Shown in pieces: positions 18,301-26,484 of a stretch of 64,000 nucleotides of DNA. A program made the translations under genes and the position numbers. Position 1 is the first letter of the stretch, and every line of letters starts with the position of its first letter. This stretch comes from Flavobacterium suncheonense GH29-5 = DSM 17707. GTDB lineage: Bacteria; Bacteroidota; Bacteroidia; Flavobacteriales; Flavobacteriaceae. The stretch is from the NCBI RefSeq assembly GCF_000430025.1, contig NZ_KE387021.1:195434-259433 (forward strand), given 5' to 3'. The notes below the pieces were generated by a model, which was not told where the DNA came from, ran no database searches, and worked only from the letters and a program-made list of their open reading frames with translations.

Positions 18301-18305
18301 AAAAA

Positions 18306-18809
18306 ATGAACATCTATCTTGACATCATTCTGCGAAGTGTAGCCGTCTATTTTTTTATGGTTATCGCTTTGCGGATTTTTGGCAAGAAAGAACTTTCCCA
18401 ACTCAACACTTCCGATGTTATTCTAATTTTACTGATTAGCAACTCGGTACAAAATGCTATGGTTGGAGATAATACTACTCTTTTGGGTGGTCTAACCGCC
18501 GCTTTTGTATTGTTTCTGATTAACTTTCTGCTGAAAAGGCTGATGTTCAAATCCAAGACCTTCAGTGAACTGATTCATGACAAACCTCAGATTCTGATTC
18601 ACAACGGAAAAGCAGATTTTGAAATCTTGGCAAAACTCGGAATCACAGCCGACGAACTTCAGGAAGCCATGCGCGAACACGGTGTGGAACATTACAAAGA
18701 CGTCAAATTAGCGATGCTCGAAATTGACGGTAACATCAGTATTATTTCCGGTGATACCGAATTACGGCAAACCCATCATAAAAAAAGAACCCATAAATCC
18801 TTAAGCTGA
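18306..18809 (+). CDS. DUF421 (YetF-like) membrane protein
   Basis: This is a 167-residue membrane protein with two to three N-terminal helices (about residues 7-27, 38-55 and 60-78). The soluble C-terminal YetF/DUF421 domain includes DKPQILIHNGK, ELQEAMREHGVEHYKDVKLAMLEIDGNISII. YetF-type proteins are widespread in spore formers and other bacteria; the function is not settled. The C-terminus is basic (HHKKRTHKSLS). It opens a five-gene plus-strand operon with very short gaps and lies directly behind an 8-bp tandem repeat. Confidence 0.88.
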   Translation: MNIYLDIILRSVAVYFFMVIALRIFGKKELSQLNTSDVILILLISNSVQNAMVGDNTTLLGGLTAAFVLFLINFLLKRLMFKSKTFSELIHDKPQILIHNGKADFEILAKLGITADELQEAMREHGVEHYKDVKLAMLEIDGNISIISGDTELRQTHHKKRTHKSLS

Positions 18810-18813
18810 CGTT

Positions 18814-19392
18814 ATGAACAAAAACAGACTGGAAGCCTTTAGTGACGGCGTTTTAGCCATAATTATCACCATCATGGTATTGGAACTGAAAGTACCGGAT
18901 GAAATTGATTTCGTCGCACTCAAACCTTTGTTTCCCAAACTCCTGAGTTATCTCCTGAGTTTCATTTACATTGGAATATATTGGAACAACCACCATCATA
19001 TGATGCATACGGTCAAACAGGTTTCGGGTTCCATTTTATGGGCCAATCTTCATTTGTTATTCTGGCTCTCCCTGGTTCCGTTCGTTACAGCATGGATTGG
19101 AGAATCTCATTTTGCACCAACGCCAATGATGTGTTACGGCCTTATATTGTTACTGGCCGCTATCGCCTATTTCCTGCTGCAGTCCAGAATTCTGCAAAAA
19201 CACGGTCCCAATTCCGTATTGTCGAAAGCTATTGGCAACGACTTAAAAGGAAAAATTTCTCCCGTTTTATATCTTCTTGGAATTATTAGTGCTAACTTTA
19301 ATACTTTAATTTCAGGCGCAATATATATTCTGGTAGCATTGATATGGCTGATTCCTGACAAACGCATTGAGAAAATCATTGATGCCGAATAA
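18814..19392 (+). CDS. TMEM175/DUF1211 family potassium-channel-like protein
   Basis: This is a 192-residue membrane protein. The N-terminal signature NRLEAFSDGVLAIIITIMVLEL contains the FSDG motif of the TMEM175 family, bacterial members of which form K+ leak channels. Further helices are near residues 40-55, 75-95, 100-120 and 155-180, and NNHHHMMHTV lies after helix 2. Bacterial TMEM175 subunits carry one six-helix repeat, and this length fits. It starts 4 nt after the DUF421 stop, so the two are translationally close. Confidence 0.88.
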   Translation: MNKNRLEAFSDGVLAIIITIMVLELKVPDEIDFVALKPLFPKLLSYLLSFIYIGIYWNNHHHMMHTVKQVSGSILWANLHLLFWLSLVPFVTAWIGESHFAPTPMMCYGLILLLAAIAYFLLQSRILQKHGPNSVLSKAIGNDLKGKISPVLYLLGIISANFNTLISGAIYILVALIWLIPDKRIEKIIDAE

Positions 19393-19406
19393 ATAAGACA
19401 CGGGTT

Positions 19407-19835
19407 ATGCCGACGATTTACCACGATTTCACCATCAGAGTTTCAAAAGAAAAAGTGTTTGAAACAATAAGTTTACCTGATGGCTTAAACAACTGGTGGA
19501 CATTGCGTTGTTCCGGAAAACCTGCTCTGCACGAAGCATATAATTTTTATTTCGGAGAGGAATATAACTGGTTTGCAGAAGTTTCGAATTGTGTTCCGAA
19601 TGACGAAATCGAATTTAAGATGACACAAGCCATGCCGGAATGGATGCCAACCCGTTTTGGCTTCAAATTGTCTGAAGTAAAGCCTAATGTAACTTATGTG
19701 CAATTTTATCATGAAAACTGGTCAGAAATAAGTCAGGAATTCCGAATTGCCAGTTATTGTTGGGCCAATCTTTTACGGCAAATGAAACAATATCTGGAAG
19801 AAGGCATCATCACACCATTTGAACAACGAAATTAA
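19407..19835 (+). CDS. SRPBCC (START/AHSA1-like) domain protein
   Basis: This is a 142-residue single-domain protein of the SRPBCC superfamily. Features are the opening VSKEKVFETISLPDGLNNWW, the central EVSNCVPNDEIEFKM strand set and the long C-terminal helix with WANLLRQMKQYLEEG, as in AHSA1-like proteins. These form a hydrophobic cavity that binds lipids or other small ligands; the ligand is unknown. It is the third gene of the small-protein operon, 14 nt after the TMEM175-like gene. Confidence 0.88.
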   Translation: MPTIYHDFTIRVSKEKVFETISLPDGLNNWWTLRCSGKPALHEAYNFYFGEEYNWFAEVSNCVPNDEIEFKMTQAMPEWMPTRFGFKLSEVKPNVTYVQFYHENWSEISQEFRIASYCWANLLRQMKQYLEEGIITPFEQRN

Positions 19836-19836
19836 A

Positions 19837-20034
19837 ATGATTATGAAACGTATCCGCACATTCTTCATCTTAGGCTGCCTGATTGCGTCATTTGGCTTTT
19901 TATTCAAAATATTGCATTGGCCATATGCTAAATTTTTATTGATTGCAGGCATGTTTTTCTTAGCAATCGCCGGAATAAAACTTATTATCAAGATTTATAA
20001 CGACCAGAATCCTAACGGTTTCTTTAAAAAATAA
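19837..20034 (+). CDS. Small two-helix membrane protein, GldL N-terminus-like
   Basis: This is a 65-residue protein made of two transmembrane helices around FGFLFKILHWPYAKFLLIAG. The 'FKIxHWP' loop is the hallmark of the N-terminal membrane hairpin of GldL, the gliding and type IX secretion motor protein, but the long cytoplasmic part of GldL is missing. Related mini-proteins occur in Flavobacteriia; I know no assigned function. The ATG at 19837 follows the SRPBCC stop by one base (an inner ATG at 19843 is possible). It is short, but coding is supported by its place in the operon. Confidence 0.75.
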   Translation: MIMKRIRTFFILGCLIASFGFLFKILHWPYAKFLLIAGMFFLAIAGIKLIIKIYNDQNPNGFFKK

Positions 20035-20039
20035 AACTT

Positions 20040-20405
20040 ATGACGTTACTTTCTAAAATTCTCATTGGTTTTGTAGCCTTTATTCATCTTTACATTGTTT
20101 GGCTGGAAATGTTTGCCTGGACCACCCGAGCAAAAAAAGTATTCCGGAAAGTTCCGGAAGAAATGTTTGAAAAAACAAAACAGCTTGCTGCAAATCAAGG
20201 CTTATACAACGGTTTTTTGGCCGCCGGATTAATCTGGTCACTAATTATCTGTGATGTTTATTGGAGTTTTTATGTGGCTTTATTTTTCCTGAGCTGTGTT
20301 TTTGTTGCCGGAATTTTTGGAGCCTTAACAGTACAGAAAACTATTTTTTATGTGCAATCTGTTCCGGCTGCTCTTGCCATCATCAGTATTCATTTTATGA
20401 AATAA
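20040..20405 (+). CDS. DUF1304 family small membrane protein
   Basis: This is a 121-residue protein with four hydrophobic segments. The start LLSKILIGFVAFIHLYIVWLEMFAW and the block NQGLYNGFLAAGLIW are characteristic of DUF1304, a small integral membrane family of unknown role. It is the last gene of the operon, 5 nt after the GldL-like gene, and is followed by a shared terminator. Confidence 0.9.
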   Translation: MTLLSKILIGFVAFIHLYIVWLEMFAWTTRAKKVFRKVPEEMFEKTKQLAANQGLYNGFLAAGLIWSLIICDVYWSFYVALFFLSCVFVAGIFGALTVQKTIFYVQSVPAALAIISIHFMK

Positions 20406-20432
20406 AAAAAGCCTCTTATCGAGGCTTTTTTC
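20404..20432. terminator. Bidirectional terminator between the DUF1304 gene and hutH
   Basis: AAAAAAGCCTC pairs with GAGGCTTTTTT around the loop TTATC (20416-20420). The flanking genes converge here. Confidence 0.9.
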
Positions 20433-21941
20433 TTATTCTAACACTTCACTGTCCAACTGCAAACTGTTCAGGAATGCAATGGATTTTTCGATGTCGTAAT
20501 GTAAAATTCGGTCTTCTTCTACCAACGGCACTTCTTCTCGGTAGGATTTTAAAAACGTTTCAAGGAATTCACTTGATTTTAAAGGTCTTCTGAATTCAAT
20601 CGCCTGAGAAGCGTTCATGAGCTCAATCGCTAAAATGCGCTCCAGGTTTTCCATGATTTTCAGACATTTCGTTGCTGCATTAGCTCCCATTGACACATGA
20701 TCTTCCTGCCCGTTTGAAGAAACAATGCTGTCAATACTTGCCGGAGTAGCCAGTTGTTTGTTCTGACTTACAATACTAGCCGCAGTATATTGCGGAATCA
20801 TGAATCCGGAATTCAAACCGGGATTGCTTACCAAAAACGCTGGTAACTCACGTAGCCCAGAAATTAACTGATAGGTTCTTCTTTCAGAAATGTTTCCTAA
20901 TTCCGCTAAAGCAATTCCAAGAAAATCCAGAGCAAGAGCTAATGGCTGACCGTGGAAATTTCCTCCGGAAACAATTAAATCTTCACCAACGAAAATATTA
21001 GGATTATCCGTTACCGAATTAATTTCAGTCTTAAATACTTTTTTTACATAATCAATCGTATCTTTCGAAGCACCATGTACTTGCGGAATACAACGGAAGG
21101 AATACGGATCCTGAACATGTACTTTCGGACGCGCAATAATTTCGCTGCCTTCTAACAATTCGTTGAAACGTCTTGCGGTATTGATTTGTCCTTTATGCGG
21201 ACGAACGATGTGAATCAATTCATGAAACGGATCAATTCTTCCGTCGAAACCTTCTAAGGAAATCGCGCCGATAACATCGGCTAAATAGGAATATTTACAA
21301 GCTTTCAGTAAAATATAACAGCCGTAAGAACTCATGAACTGCGTTCCGTTCAACAGCGCCAAGCCTTCTTTTGATTGTAGGGTAATTGGCTTCCAGCCGT
21401 TTTTCTCCAGCACTTTCATAGCCGGTTGGCGGAATCCGTCAGCGTACACTTCTCCTTCACCGATTAATGGCAAACACAAATGTGCTAAAGGGGCCAAATC
21501 TCCGGACGCGCCTAATGAGCCTTGCGTGTAGACAACCGGAAGAATATCATTGTTGTAGAAATCGATCAGACGCTCAACGGTAGCTAACTGCACCCCGGAA
21601 TTTCCGTAGCTTAATGATTTGATTTTCAGTAACAACATGATTTTTACAATCTCATGCGGCACTTCGTCCCCGGTTCCGCAAGCGTGCGATTTCATCAGAT
21701 TTTCCTGAAGTTGCGAAAGGTTTTCGTTAGAGATTTTCACATTACACAACGATCCGAAACCGGTGTTTATTCCGTAGATGGGTTCGCTGTGGGTTTCCAT
21801 TTTTTTATCCAGATAATGGCGGCATTTTTCAATATTGATACGCGCTTCTTCGGATAATTCTAAGGTAAAGTTTTGCGAAATAATTTCATGAAGCAGTTCT
21901 AAGGTAAAAACATCAGAACTTATATAATGTACTGTTTCCAT
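20433..21941 (-). CDS. hutH: Histidine ammonia-lyase
   Basis: HutH deaminates L-histidine to urocanate, the first step of histidine degradation. The MIO cofactor forms from the Ala-Ser-Gly triad at residues 145-147 in GSLGASGDLAPLAH. Other active-site text is YGINTGFGSL, NGTQFMSS, SVTDNPN and GNFHGQPLA. The length is 502 residues from METVHYISSD at 21941; an upstream ATG at 21992 would add 17 residues of unlikely text. The enzyme is tetrameric and cytoplasmic. Other pathway genes are in the window but not adjacent (hutI and the HutG-like gene); urocanase is not seen. Confidence 0.94.
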   Translation of the reverse strand: METVHYISSDVFTLELLHEIISQNFTLELSEEARINIEKCRHYLDKKMETHSEPIYGINTGFGSLCNVKISNENLSQLQENLMKSHACGTGDEVPHEIVKIMLLLKIKSLSYGNSGVQLATVERLIDFYNNDILPVVYTQGSLGASGDLAPLAHLCLPLIGEGEVYADGFRQPAMKVLEKNGWKPITLQSKEGLALLNGTQFMSSYGCYILLKACKYSYLADVIGAISLEGFDGRIDPFHELIHIVRPHKGQINTARRFNELLEGSEIIARPKVHVQDPYSFRCIPQVHGASKDTIDYVKKVFKTEINSVTDNPNIFVGEDLIVSGGNFHGQPLALALDFLGIALAELGNISERRTYQLISGLRELPAFLVSNPGLNSGFMIPQYTAASIVSQNKQLATPASIDSIVSSNGQEDHVSMGANAATKCLKIMENLERILAIELMNASQAIEFRRPLKSSEFLETFLKSYREEVPLVEEDRILHYDIEKSIAFLNSLQLDSEVLE

Positions 21942-22039
21942 TTGGTTGTTAGTTTGCGGTTCAAAATTCCGTAAAAACGCCGTAAAATGCAAGCTTATTT
22001 ATTAGTATTTCATTATGAAATTTTGTCGGACATTTTTGC

Positions 22040-22047
22040 TACATTTG
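22040..22047 (+). promoter_or_regulatory. -7 element of the TlpA-like gene
   Basis: TACATTTG matches TAnnTTTG exactly, about 22 nt before the ATG at 22070. The upstream TTTTG is only 14 nt away, so the -33 element is unclear. Confidence 0.5.
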
Positions 22048-22069
22048 GACAACTAAAAAACTATTAAAC

Positions 22070-23434
22070 ATGAAAAACACACTGTATTCATTCCTGGTTG
22101 TCTTGCTGGCTTCCTTTTCCACGCCTAAAGAAACCGTAACGCTTTCCGGTAAAATCAGCAATACGGATGACGGGAAACTGAGAATTAAAGGCGAATCTTT
22201 TGAAAAGGAAATTACCTTAAAACCAGACGGTTCGTTCTCCGAAACCTTTCAGATTGACTATTCCGGAACTTACAATTTTGCTACAAAAGGCAACCGTTCT
22301 TCGCTATATCTTGGAAAAGGCACGAAATTAACCATCAATGCTGATGACAAGAATTTTGCGTCAACGTTGAAATTTTCGGGAAACGGAAGTGCTGAAAATC
22401 AGTATTTTTTCGACAAATCCAATGCGGTTAACAAGTTAATGGGAAGCGCCCAGACGTTTTATGCCTTGGAAGAAACCGCTTTTCTGGAAAAACTTAAGGA
22501 AGTGAAAACAGCCATGACAAATTTGCTGAACACGTCAAAAGTTACCAATGCCGATTTCAAGAAAAACGAATTACGAAGCATTGATTTTTTTGAACAACTA
22601 CAACTTCTAAACTATCCGGCCTATCATAAGCATTACGCTAAAAAAGAGGCATACACGCCAAGCGAGTCGTTTCCGAAGTTTAATGACAAAGCTAATTTTG
22701 ACAGTGACGAGGATTTTCTTTTTTCTTCTTCATACAAGCAATTGGTGGCTACAAAATTCAACAACGATTTGTATGCTAAAATGGGAGAGAACGAAGAATA
22801 CACATATAAGTTAGCGTTACCGGAAATCAAAAAAGTAAAAAGTACCGCCATCCGCAATGCGCATATTCAGAATCTTGCGTATGAAGTTGGTGCCGGAAAT
22901 CCTGAAGCTACAATGCTTTACAACGAAATCATGAATTTGTCTACCGATGCTAAATTCAAAGAGGGCTTAACTACTAAATTCAACAAAATCAAAACGTTAA
23001 CTCCCGGAAATATTTCTCCTAAATTCGATTATGAAAACTTCAAAGGCGGAAAAACCTCTATGGAAAGCTTAAAAGGCAAATATGTTTACATTGATGTGTG
23101 GGCTACCTGGTGCGGACCTTGCCGTCGTGAAATTCCAAGTCTACAAAAAGTGGAAGAGCAATACCACGGAAAAAACATCGAATTCGTAAGCTTGTCGATT
23201 GACGAGAAAAAAGACTACGAAAAATGGAGAAAATTCGTGGAAGAGAAAAATTTAGGCGGCATTCAGTTATTTGCCGATAACGACTGGAATTCAAAATTCG
23301 TAACCGATTATGCCATTGAAGGTATTCCAAGATTTATTTTAGTGGATCCTAACGGAAATATCGTTTCTGCAGATGCTCCTCGCCCTTCCGATCCTAAATT
23401 AATTGCAAAATTTGAGGAATTGGGAATCAAATAA
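22070..23434 (+). CDS. TlpA-like periplasmic thioredoxin-family protein with DUF4369-like N-terminus
   Basis: This is a 454-residue exported protein. The signal-like N-terminus (KNTLYSFLVVLLASFST) is followed by a beta-rich domain (VTLSGKISNTDDGKLRIKG, SLYLGKGTKLTINAD) like the DUF4369-type domains common in Bacteroidetes thiol proteins, and then a helical middle. Residues ~325-454 form a TlpA/ResA-type thioredoxin domain with DVWATWCGPCRREIPSL and the cis-Pro loop EGIPRFILVDPNG. It probably reduces or exchanges disulfides of exported proteins. It is a single gene with its own promoter and a terminator behind it. Confidence 0.9.
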   Translation: MKNTLYSFLVVLLASFSTPKETVTLSGKISNTDDGKLRIKGESFEKEITLKPDGSFSETFQIDYSGTYNFATKGNRSSLYLGKGTKLTINADDKNFASTLKFSGNGSAENQYFFDKSNAVNKLMGSAQTFYALEETAFLEKLKEVKTAMTNLLNTSKVTNADFKKNELRSIDFFEQLQLLNYPAYHKHYAKKEAYTPSESFPKFNDKANFDSDEDFLFSSSYKQLVATKFNNDLYAKMGENEEYTYKLALPEIKKVKSTAIRNAHIQNLAYEVGAGNPEATMLYNEIMNLSTDAKFKEGLTTKFNKIKTLTPGNISPKFDYENFKGGKTSMESLKGKYVYIDVWATWCGPCRREIPSLQKVEEQYHGKNIEFVSLSIDEKKDYEKWRKFVEEKNLGGIQLFADNDWNSKFVTDYAIEGIPRFILVDPNGNIVSADAPRPSDPKLIAKFEELGIK

Positions 23435-23449
23435 TTGAAAAAAATGATA

Positions 23450-23482
23450 AAAAAAAGGCTGTCTTCTATAGGCGGCCTTTTT
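23450..23482. terminator. Terminator between convergent tlpA-like gene and nnrD
   Basis: AAAAAGGC (23452-23459) pairs with GCCTTTTT (23475-23482) around a 15-nt loop, and the two coding regions end on either side. It is weaker than the other hairpins in this window. Confidence 0.6.
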
Positions 23483-24329
23483 ATTGCTCTAAGGTCAGGA
23501 AAGCTTTCCCTAAATAATGGATGATATCCGAAGCAATAAAAGCATGATGCCCTGTTTCGGGTACGGCTAAATCGGCTGTTAATCCGTGTACATAAACACC
23601 CAGAATGGCCGCGTCTGCCGGTGCATAATGTTGCGCTGAAAGTCCGGTAATGATTCCGGTTAACACATCGCCGCTGCCTGCAGTTGCCAAAGCCTGGTTT
23701 CCGGTGGTGTTTTCATAGATTACGTTTTTAGACACAATTAGCGTCGGAGCGCCTTTAACCACTACGATAACATCATATTTAGCTGCAAATGTTTTTACAT
23801 TTTCCAGCATTTCAAGTTTCGAATCCCAGTGTCCGATTAAGCGTTCAAGTTCTTTAACATGTGGTGTCAGTATGGTCTGCTTGGGAAGTATTTCCAGCCA
23901 TTCTTTGTTTTCGGAAAGAATATTCAGTCCGTCAGCATCAATTACCAGTGGAACGGAATTCATCTTCAGAAAATGAAACATCGCCTGATGCGTGTCCAAA
24001 TCCTGCCCCATTCCCATTCCAAAGCCTATGGCCTGCAACGATAATTTATGATTAACCGAAGTGATGTGTTCGTTGTAATCATCCGTTAAAACCATTGCTT
24101 CCGGAACGACAGACTGCACCACATCATAGCCGCATTTCGGTATATAAGCCGTTACCAAACCTGCTCCGGATTTCAGACAAGCTTTTGCCGATAGACAAAC
24201 GGAACCCATTTTACCGTAACTCCCGCCAACAATCAGGGCATGTCCCTGCAACCCTTTGTGAGAATCTTTAGCAATGGGTCTGAATCGTTTAACAGCTTCA
24301 CTTCTGTCGATTAAAATATGTTTTTCCAT
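23481..24329 (-). CDS. nnrD: ADP/ATP-dependent NAD(P)H-hydrate dehydratase
   Basis: This is a 282-residue enzyme of the ribokinase-like YjeF C-terminal family. It repairs hydrated NAD(P)H (NADHX/NADPHX) using ATP or ADP. Characteristic segments are [51 protein letters not shown] and [16 protein letters not shown], the last holding the catalytic Asp of GSGD. The N-terminal epimerase domain of YjeF (NnrE) is absent, so epimerase must be encoded elsewhere or not at all. It is divergent from gcvT. Confidence 0.93.
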   Translation of the reverse strand: MEKHILIDRSEAVKRFRPIAKDSHKGLQGHALIVGGSYGKMGSVCLSAKACLKSGAGLVTAYIPKCGYDVVQSVVPEAMVLTDDYNEHITSVNHKLSLQAIGFGMGMGQDLDTHQAMFHFLKMNSVPLVIDADGLNILSENKEWLEILPKQTILTPHVKELERLIGHWDSKLEMLENVKTFAAKYDVIVVVKGAPTLIVSKNVIYENTTGNQALATAGSGDVLTGIITGLSAQHYAPADAAILGVYVHGLTADLAVPETGHHAFIASDIIHYLGKAFLTLEQ

Positions 24330-24363
24330 AACATAAATTTACGAAATATAGCCGTTCCAACGC

Positions 24364-24394
24364 TTTGATACAAGGCAAAAAATCGATACATTAG
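24364..24394 (+). promoter_or_regulatory. Candidate promoter of gcvT
   Basis: TTTG (24364-24367), a 19-nt spacer and TACATTAG (24387-24394, one mismatch) end 27 nt before the ATG. No glycine riboswitch aptamer is recognisable in the 92-nt leader region. Confidence 0.5.
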
Positions 24395-24421
24395 CATCCG
24401 AAAAATAACAAACAACATCAA

Positions 24422-25504
24422 ATGAAAAATACAGCATTAACGCACGTTCACGAAAGTTTAGGAGCTAAAATGGTTCCGTTTGCAGGATTCAATATGCCTG
24501 TTCAGTATGAAGGAGTTAACATCGAGCACGAAACGGTTCGTAACGGCGTAGGTGTTTTTGACGTTTCCCACATGGGCGAATTCTTTCTGAAAGGGGAAAA
24601 TGCTTTGGCTTTAATCCAGAAAGTAACTTCTAATGACGCTTCAAAATTGGTGGACGGAAAAGCACAATATTCTTGTTTACCAAATAACGAAGGCGGAATT
24701 GTAGACGATTTAATCGTTTACAAAGTTGCCGACAATCATTATATGTTAGTGGTTAATGCTTCAAACATAGAGAAAGACTGGAACTGGATTTCGTCTCACA
24801 ATGATTTGGGTGTGGAAATGATTAACAATTCTGATGACTATTCTTTATTGGCGATTCAGGGACCGAAAGCTGCGGAAGCCATGCAGTCTTTAACTTCAAT
24901 CGACTTAATCAACATGCCTTATTATTCGTTCCAAATTGGTGAATTTGCCGGCGTGAAAGATGTAATCGTTTCAGCTACAGGTTATACCGGCTCCGGAGGA
25001 TTTGAGATTTATTTCAAAAATGAAGATGCCGAATTAATCTGGAACAAAGTTTTTGAAGCCGGAGCATCATTCGGAATCAAACCTATCGGATTGGCTGCCC
25101 GTGATACGTTACGTTTAGAGATGGGCTTCTGCTTGTACGGAAACGACATCAACGACACCACTTCTCCGTTAGAAGCCGGTTTGGGATGGATTACGAAATT
25201 CGACAAAGAATTCACCAATTCCGCGAATCTGAAAAAACAAAAAGAAGAAGGCGTAAATCGTAAATTAGTAGGTTTTGAATTGCTGGAAAGAGGTATTCCG
25301 CGTCATGACTACGAAATCGTGGATGCTAATGGTAATGTAATCGGTATTGTAACTTCCGGAACACAATCGCCATCTTTAGGAAAAGCAATCGGTTTGGGAT
25401 ATGTTCCGACGGCATTGTCAACACCGGATTCTGAAATTTACATCCGAATCAGAAATAAAGATTTGAAAGCTAAAGTGGTAAAATTACCGTTTTATAAAAA
25501 ATAA
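24422..25504 (+). CDS. gcvT: Aminomethyltransferase (glycine cleavage T protein)
   Basis: GcvT takes the aminomethyl group from lipoylated H protein and passes the methylene to tetrahydrofolate, releasing ammonia. The 360 residues match bacterial GcvT. Typical segments are [78 protein letters not shown] and [19 protein letters not shown]. The H and P proteins are not in the window, so the system is not one operon here. The gene has its own promoter and is followed by intergenic repeat sequence. Confidence 0.95.
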   Translation: MKNTALTHVHESLGAKMVPFAGFNMPVQYEGVNIEHETVRNGVGVFDVSHMGEFFLKGENALALIQKVTSNDASKLVDGKAQYSCLPNNEGGIVDDLIVYKVADNHYMLVVNASNIEKDWNWISSHNDLGVEMINNSDDYSLLAIQGPKAAEAMQSLTSIDLINMPYYSFQIGEFAGVKDVIVSATGYTGSGGFEIYFKNEDAELIWNKVFEAGASFGIKPIGLAARDTLRLEMGFCLYGNDINDTTSPLEAGLGWITKFDKEFTNSANLKKQKEEGVNRKLVGFELLERGIPRHDYEIVDANGNVIGIVTSGTQSPSLGKAIGLGYVPTALSTPDSEIYIRIRNKDLKAKVVKLPFYKK

Positions 25505-25506
25505 AA

Positions 25507-25630
25507 AGAGTTGCTGAGTTGCTAAGTAACTAAGTCGCTAAGTTTTTTTCAAAATTCAAGGGAAAAATTTAATTTTGCGGCGATTTAATAAAAAACTCCG
25601 TCACTTAGCAACTCAGTGACTAAGTAACTT
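25507..25630. repeat. Intergenic repeat region (TTGCTAAGT/ACTTAGCAA words) between gcvT and yebC
   Basis: Reiterated GAGTTGCTGAGTTGCTAAGTAACTAAG-type words (25508-25542) are matched by inverted CACTTAGCAACTCAGTGACTAAGT-type words (25602-25626). The two arms could form a long imperfect hairpin. No gene lies between them. Confidence 0.6.
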
Positions 25631-25646
25631 AAAAAGATTCTTAGAA

Positions 25647-26357
25647 ATGGGAAGAGCGTTTGAATTCAGAAAAGCACGTAAAATGAAACGTTGGTCGGCA
25701 ATGGCCAAAACGTTTACGAAAATTGGTAAAGACATTGTAATGGCAGTTAAAGAAGGAGGTCCAAATCCTGAAACGAACTCCCGTTTACGCGCGGTTATCC
25801 AAAATGCGAAAGCGGCCAACATGCCGAAAGACAACGTTGAGCGTGCCATCAAAAAAGCTACCGATAAAGATACGGCTAACTTCAAAGAAGTTTTGTTTGA
25901 GGGTTATGCACCACACGGCATCGCGATTCTTATCGAAACTGCTACCGATAACAACAACAGAACCGTAGCCAACATCAGAAGTTATTTCAACAAATGTAAC
26001 GGAACTTTAGGGACACAGGGTTCGGTAGAATTTATGTTCGACCACACTTGTAATTTCCGCATTCCGGCTGAAGGTCAGGATGTTGAAGAATTAGAATTGG
26101 AAATGATTGATTTCGGTGTGGAAGAAATTTTTGCCGATGAAGACGGAATTGTTATGTATGCACCATTTGAAAGTTTTGGCGCCATTCAGAAAGAGTTGGA
26201 AAACAGAGGATTGGAAATCCTGTCTTCCGGTTTTGAAAGAATTCCGCAAATCACCAAAGAATTAACCCCGGAACAAGTTGCTGACGTTGAAAAACTGTTA
26301 GAAAAAATCGAGGAAGACGATGACGTGATGAACGTTTTCCACACAATGCAGGAATAA
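25647..26357 (+). CDS. yebC: YebC/PmpR family protein
   Basis: This is a 236-residue YebC-family protein, a DNA-binding regulator in some species and recently linked to ribosome stalling relief in others. Typical text: GRAFEFRKARKMKRWSAMAKTF, GGPNPETNSRLRAVIQNAKAANMPKDNVERAIKKA, YEGYAP-like FEGYAPHGIAILIE, and TDNNNRTVANIRSYFNK. The opening GRAFEFRKARKMKRW differs from the common GHSKWANIKHKK, as is usual in Bacteroidetes. The start at 25647 is the first Met and fits the family. Two stacked terminators follow. Confidence 0.95.
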   Translation: MGRAFEFRKARKMKRWSAMAKTFTKIGKDIVMAVKEGGPNPETNSRLRAVIQNAKAANMPKDNVERAIKKATDKDTANFKEVLFEGYAPHGIAILIETATDNNNRTVANIRSYFNKCNGTLGTQGSVEFMFDHTCNFRIPAEGQDVEELELEMIDFGVEEIFADEDGIVMYAPFESFGAIQKELENRGLEILSSGFERIPQITKELTPEQVADVEKLLEKIEEDDDVMNVFHTMQE

Positions 26358-26378
26358 TTGATACCAATAAATAAAGAT

Positions 26379-26413
26379 TTAAAACTTCCGAATTAATTTC
26401 GGAGTTTTTTTTA
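26379..26413 (+). terminator. Terminator of yebC
   Basis: AAAACTTCCGAA (26381-26392) pairs with TTCGGAGTTTT (26398-26408) with one bulged base, followed by T8. Confidence 0.75.
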
Positions 26414-26433
26414 TACTGGATTAAATTAACAAA

Positions 26434-26465
26434 TAAAAAAATCTGCTTAAAAGCAGATTTTTTTA
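26434..26465. terminator. Second, bidirectional terminator before the cysteine synthase-like gene
   Basis: AAAAAATCTGCTT (26435-26447) pairs with AAGCAGATTTTTT (26451-26463), a 13-bp stem with A/T tails on both sides, in the gap between convergent genes. Confidence 0.85.
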
Positions 26466-26484
26466 TGTTTAGGTACCATATAAT

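Noticed and set aside
24330..24421. Glycine riboswitch before gcvT
   Set aside because: The 92-nt gap is too short and lacks recognisable aptamer elements; a simple promoter explains it.
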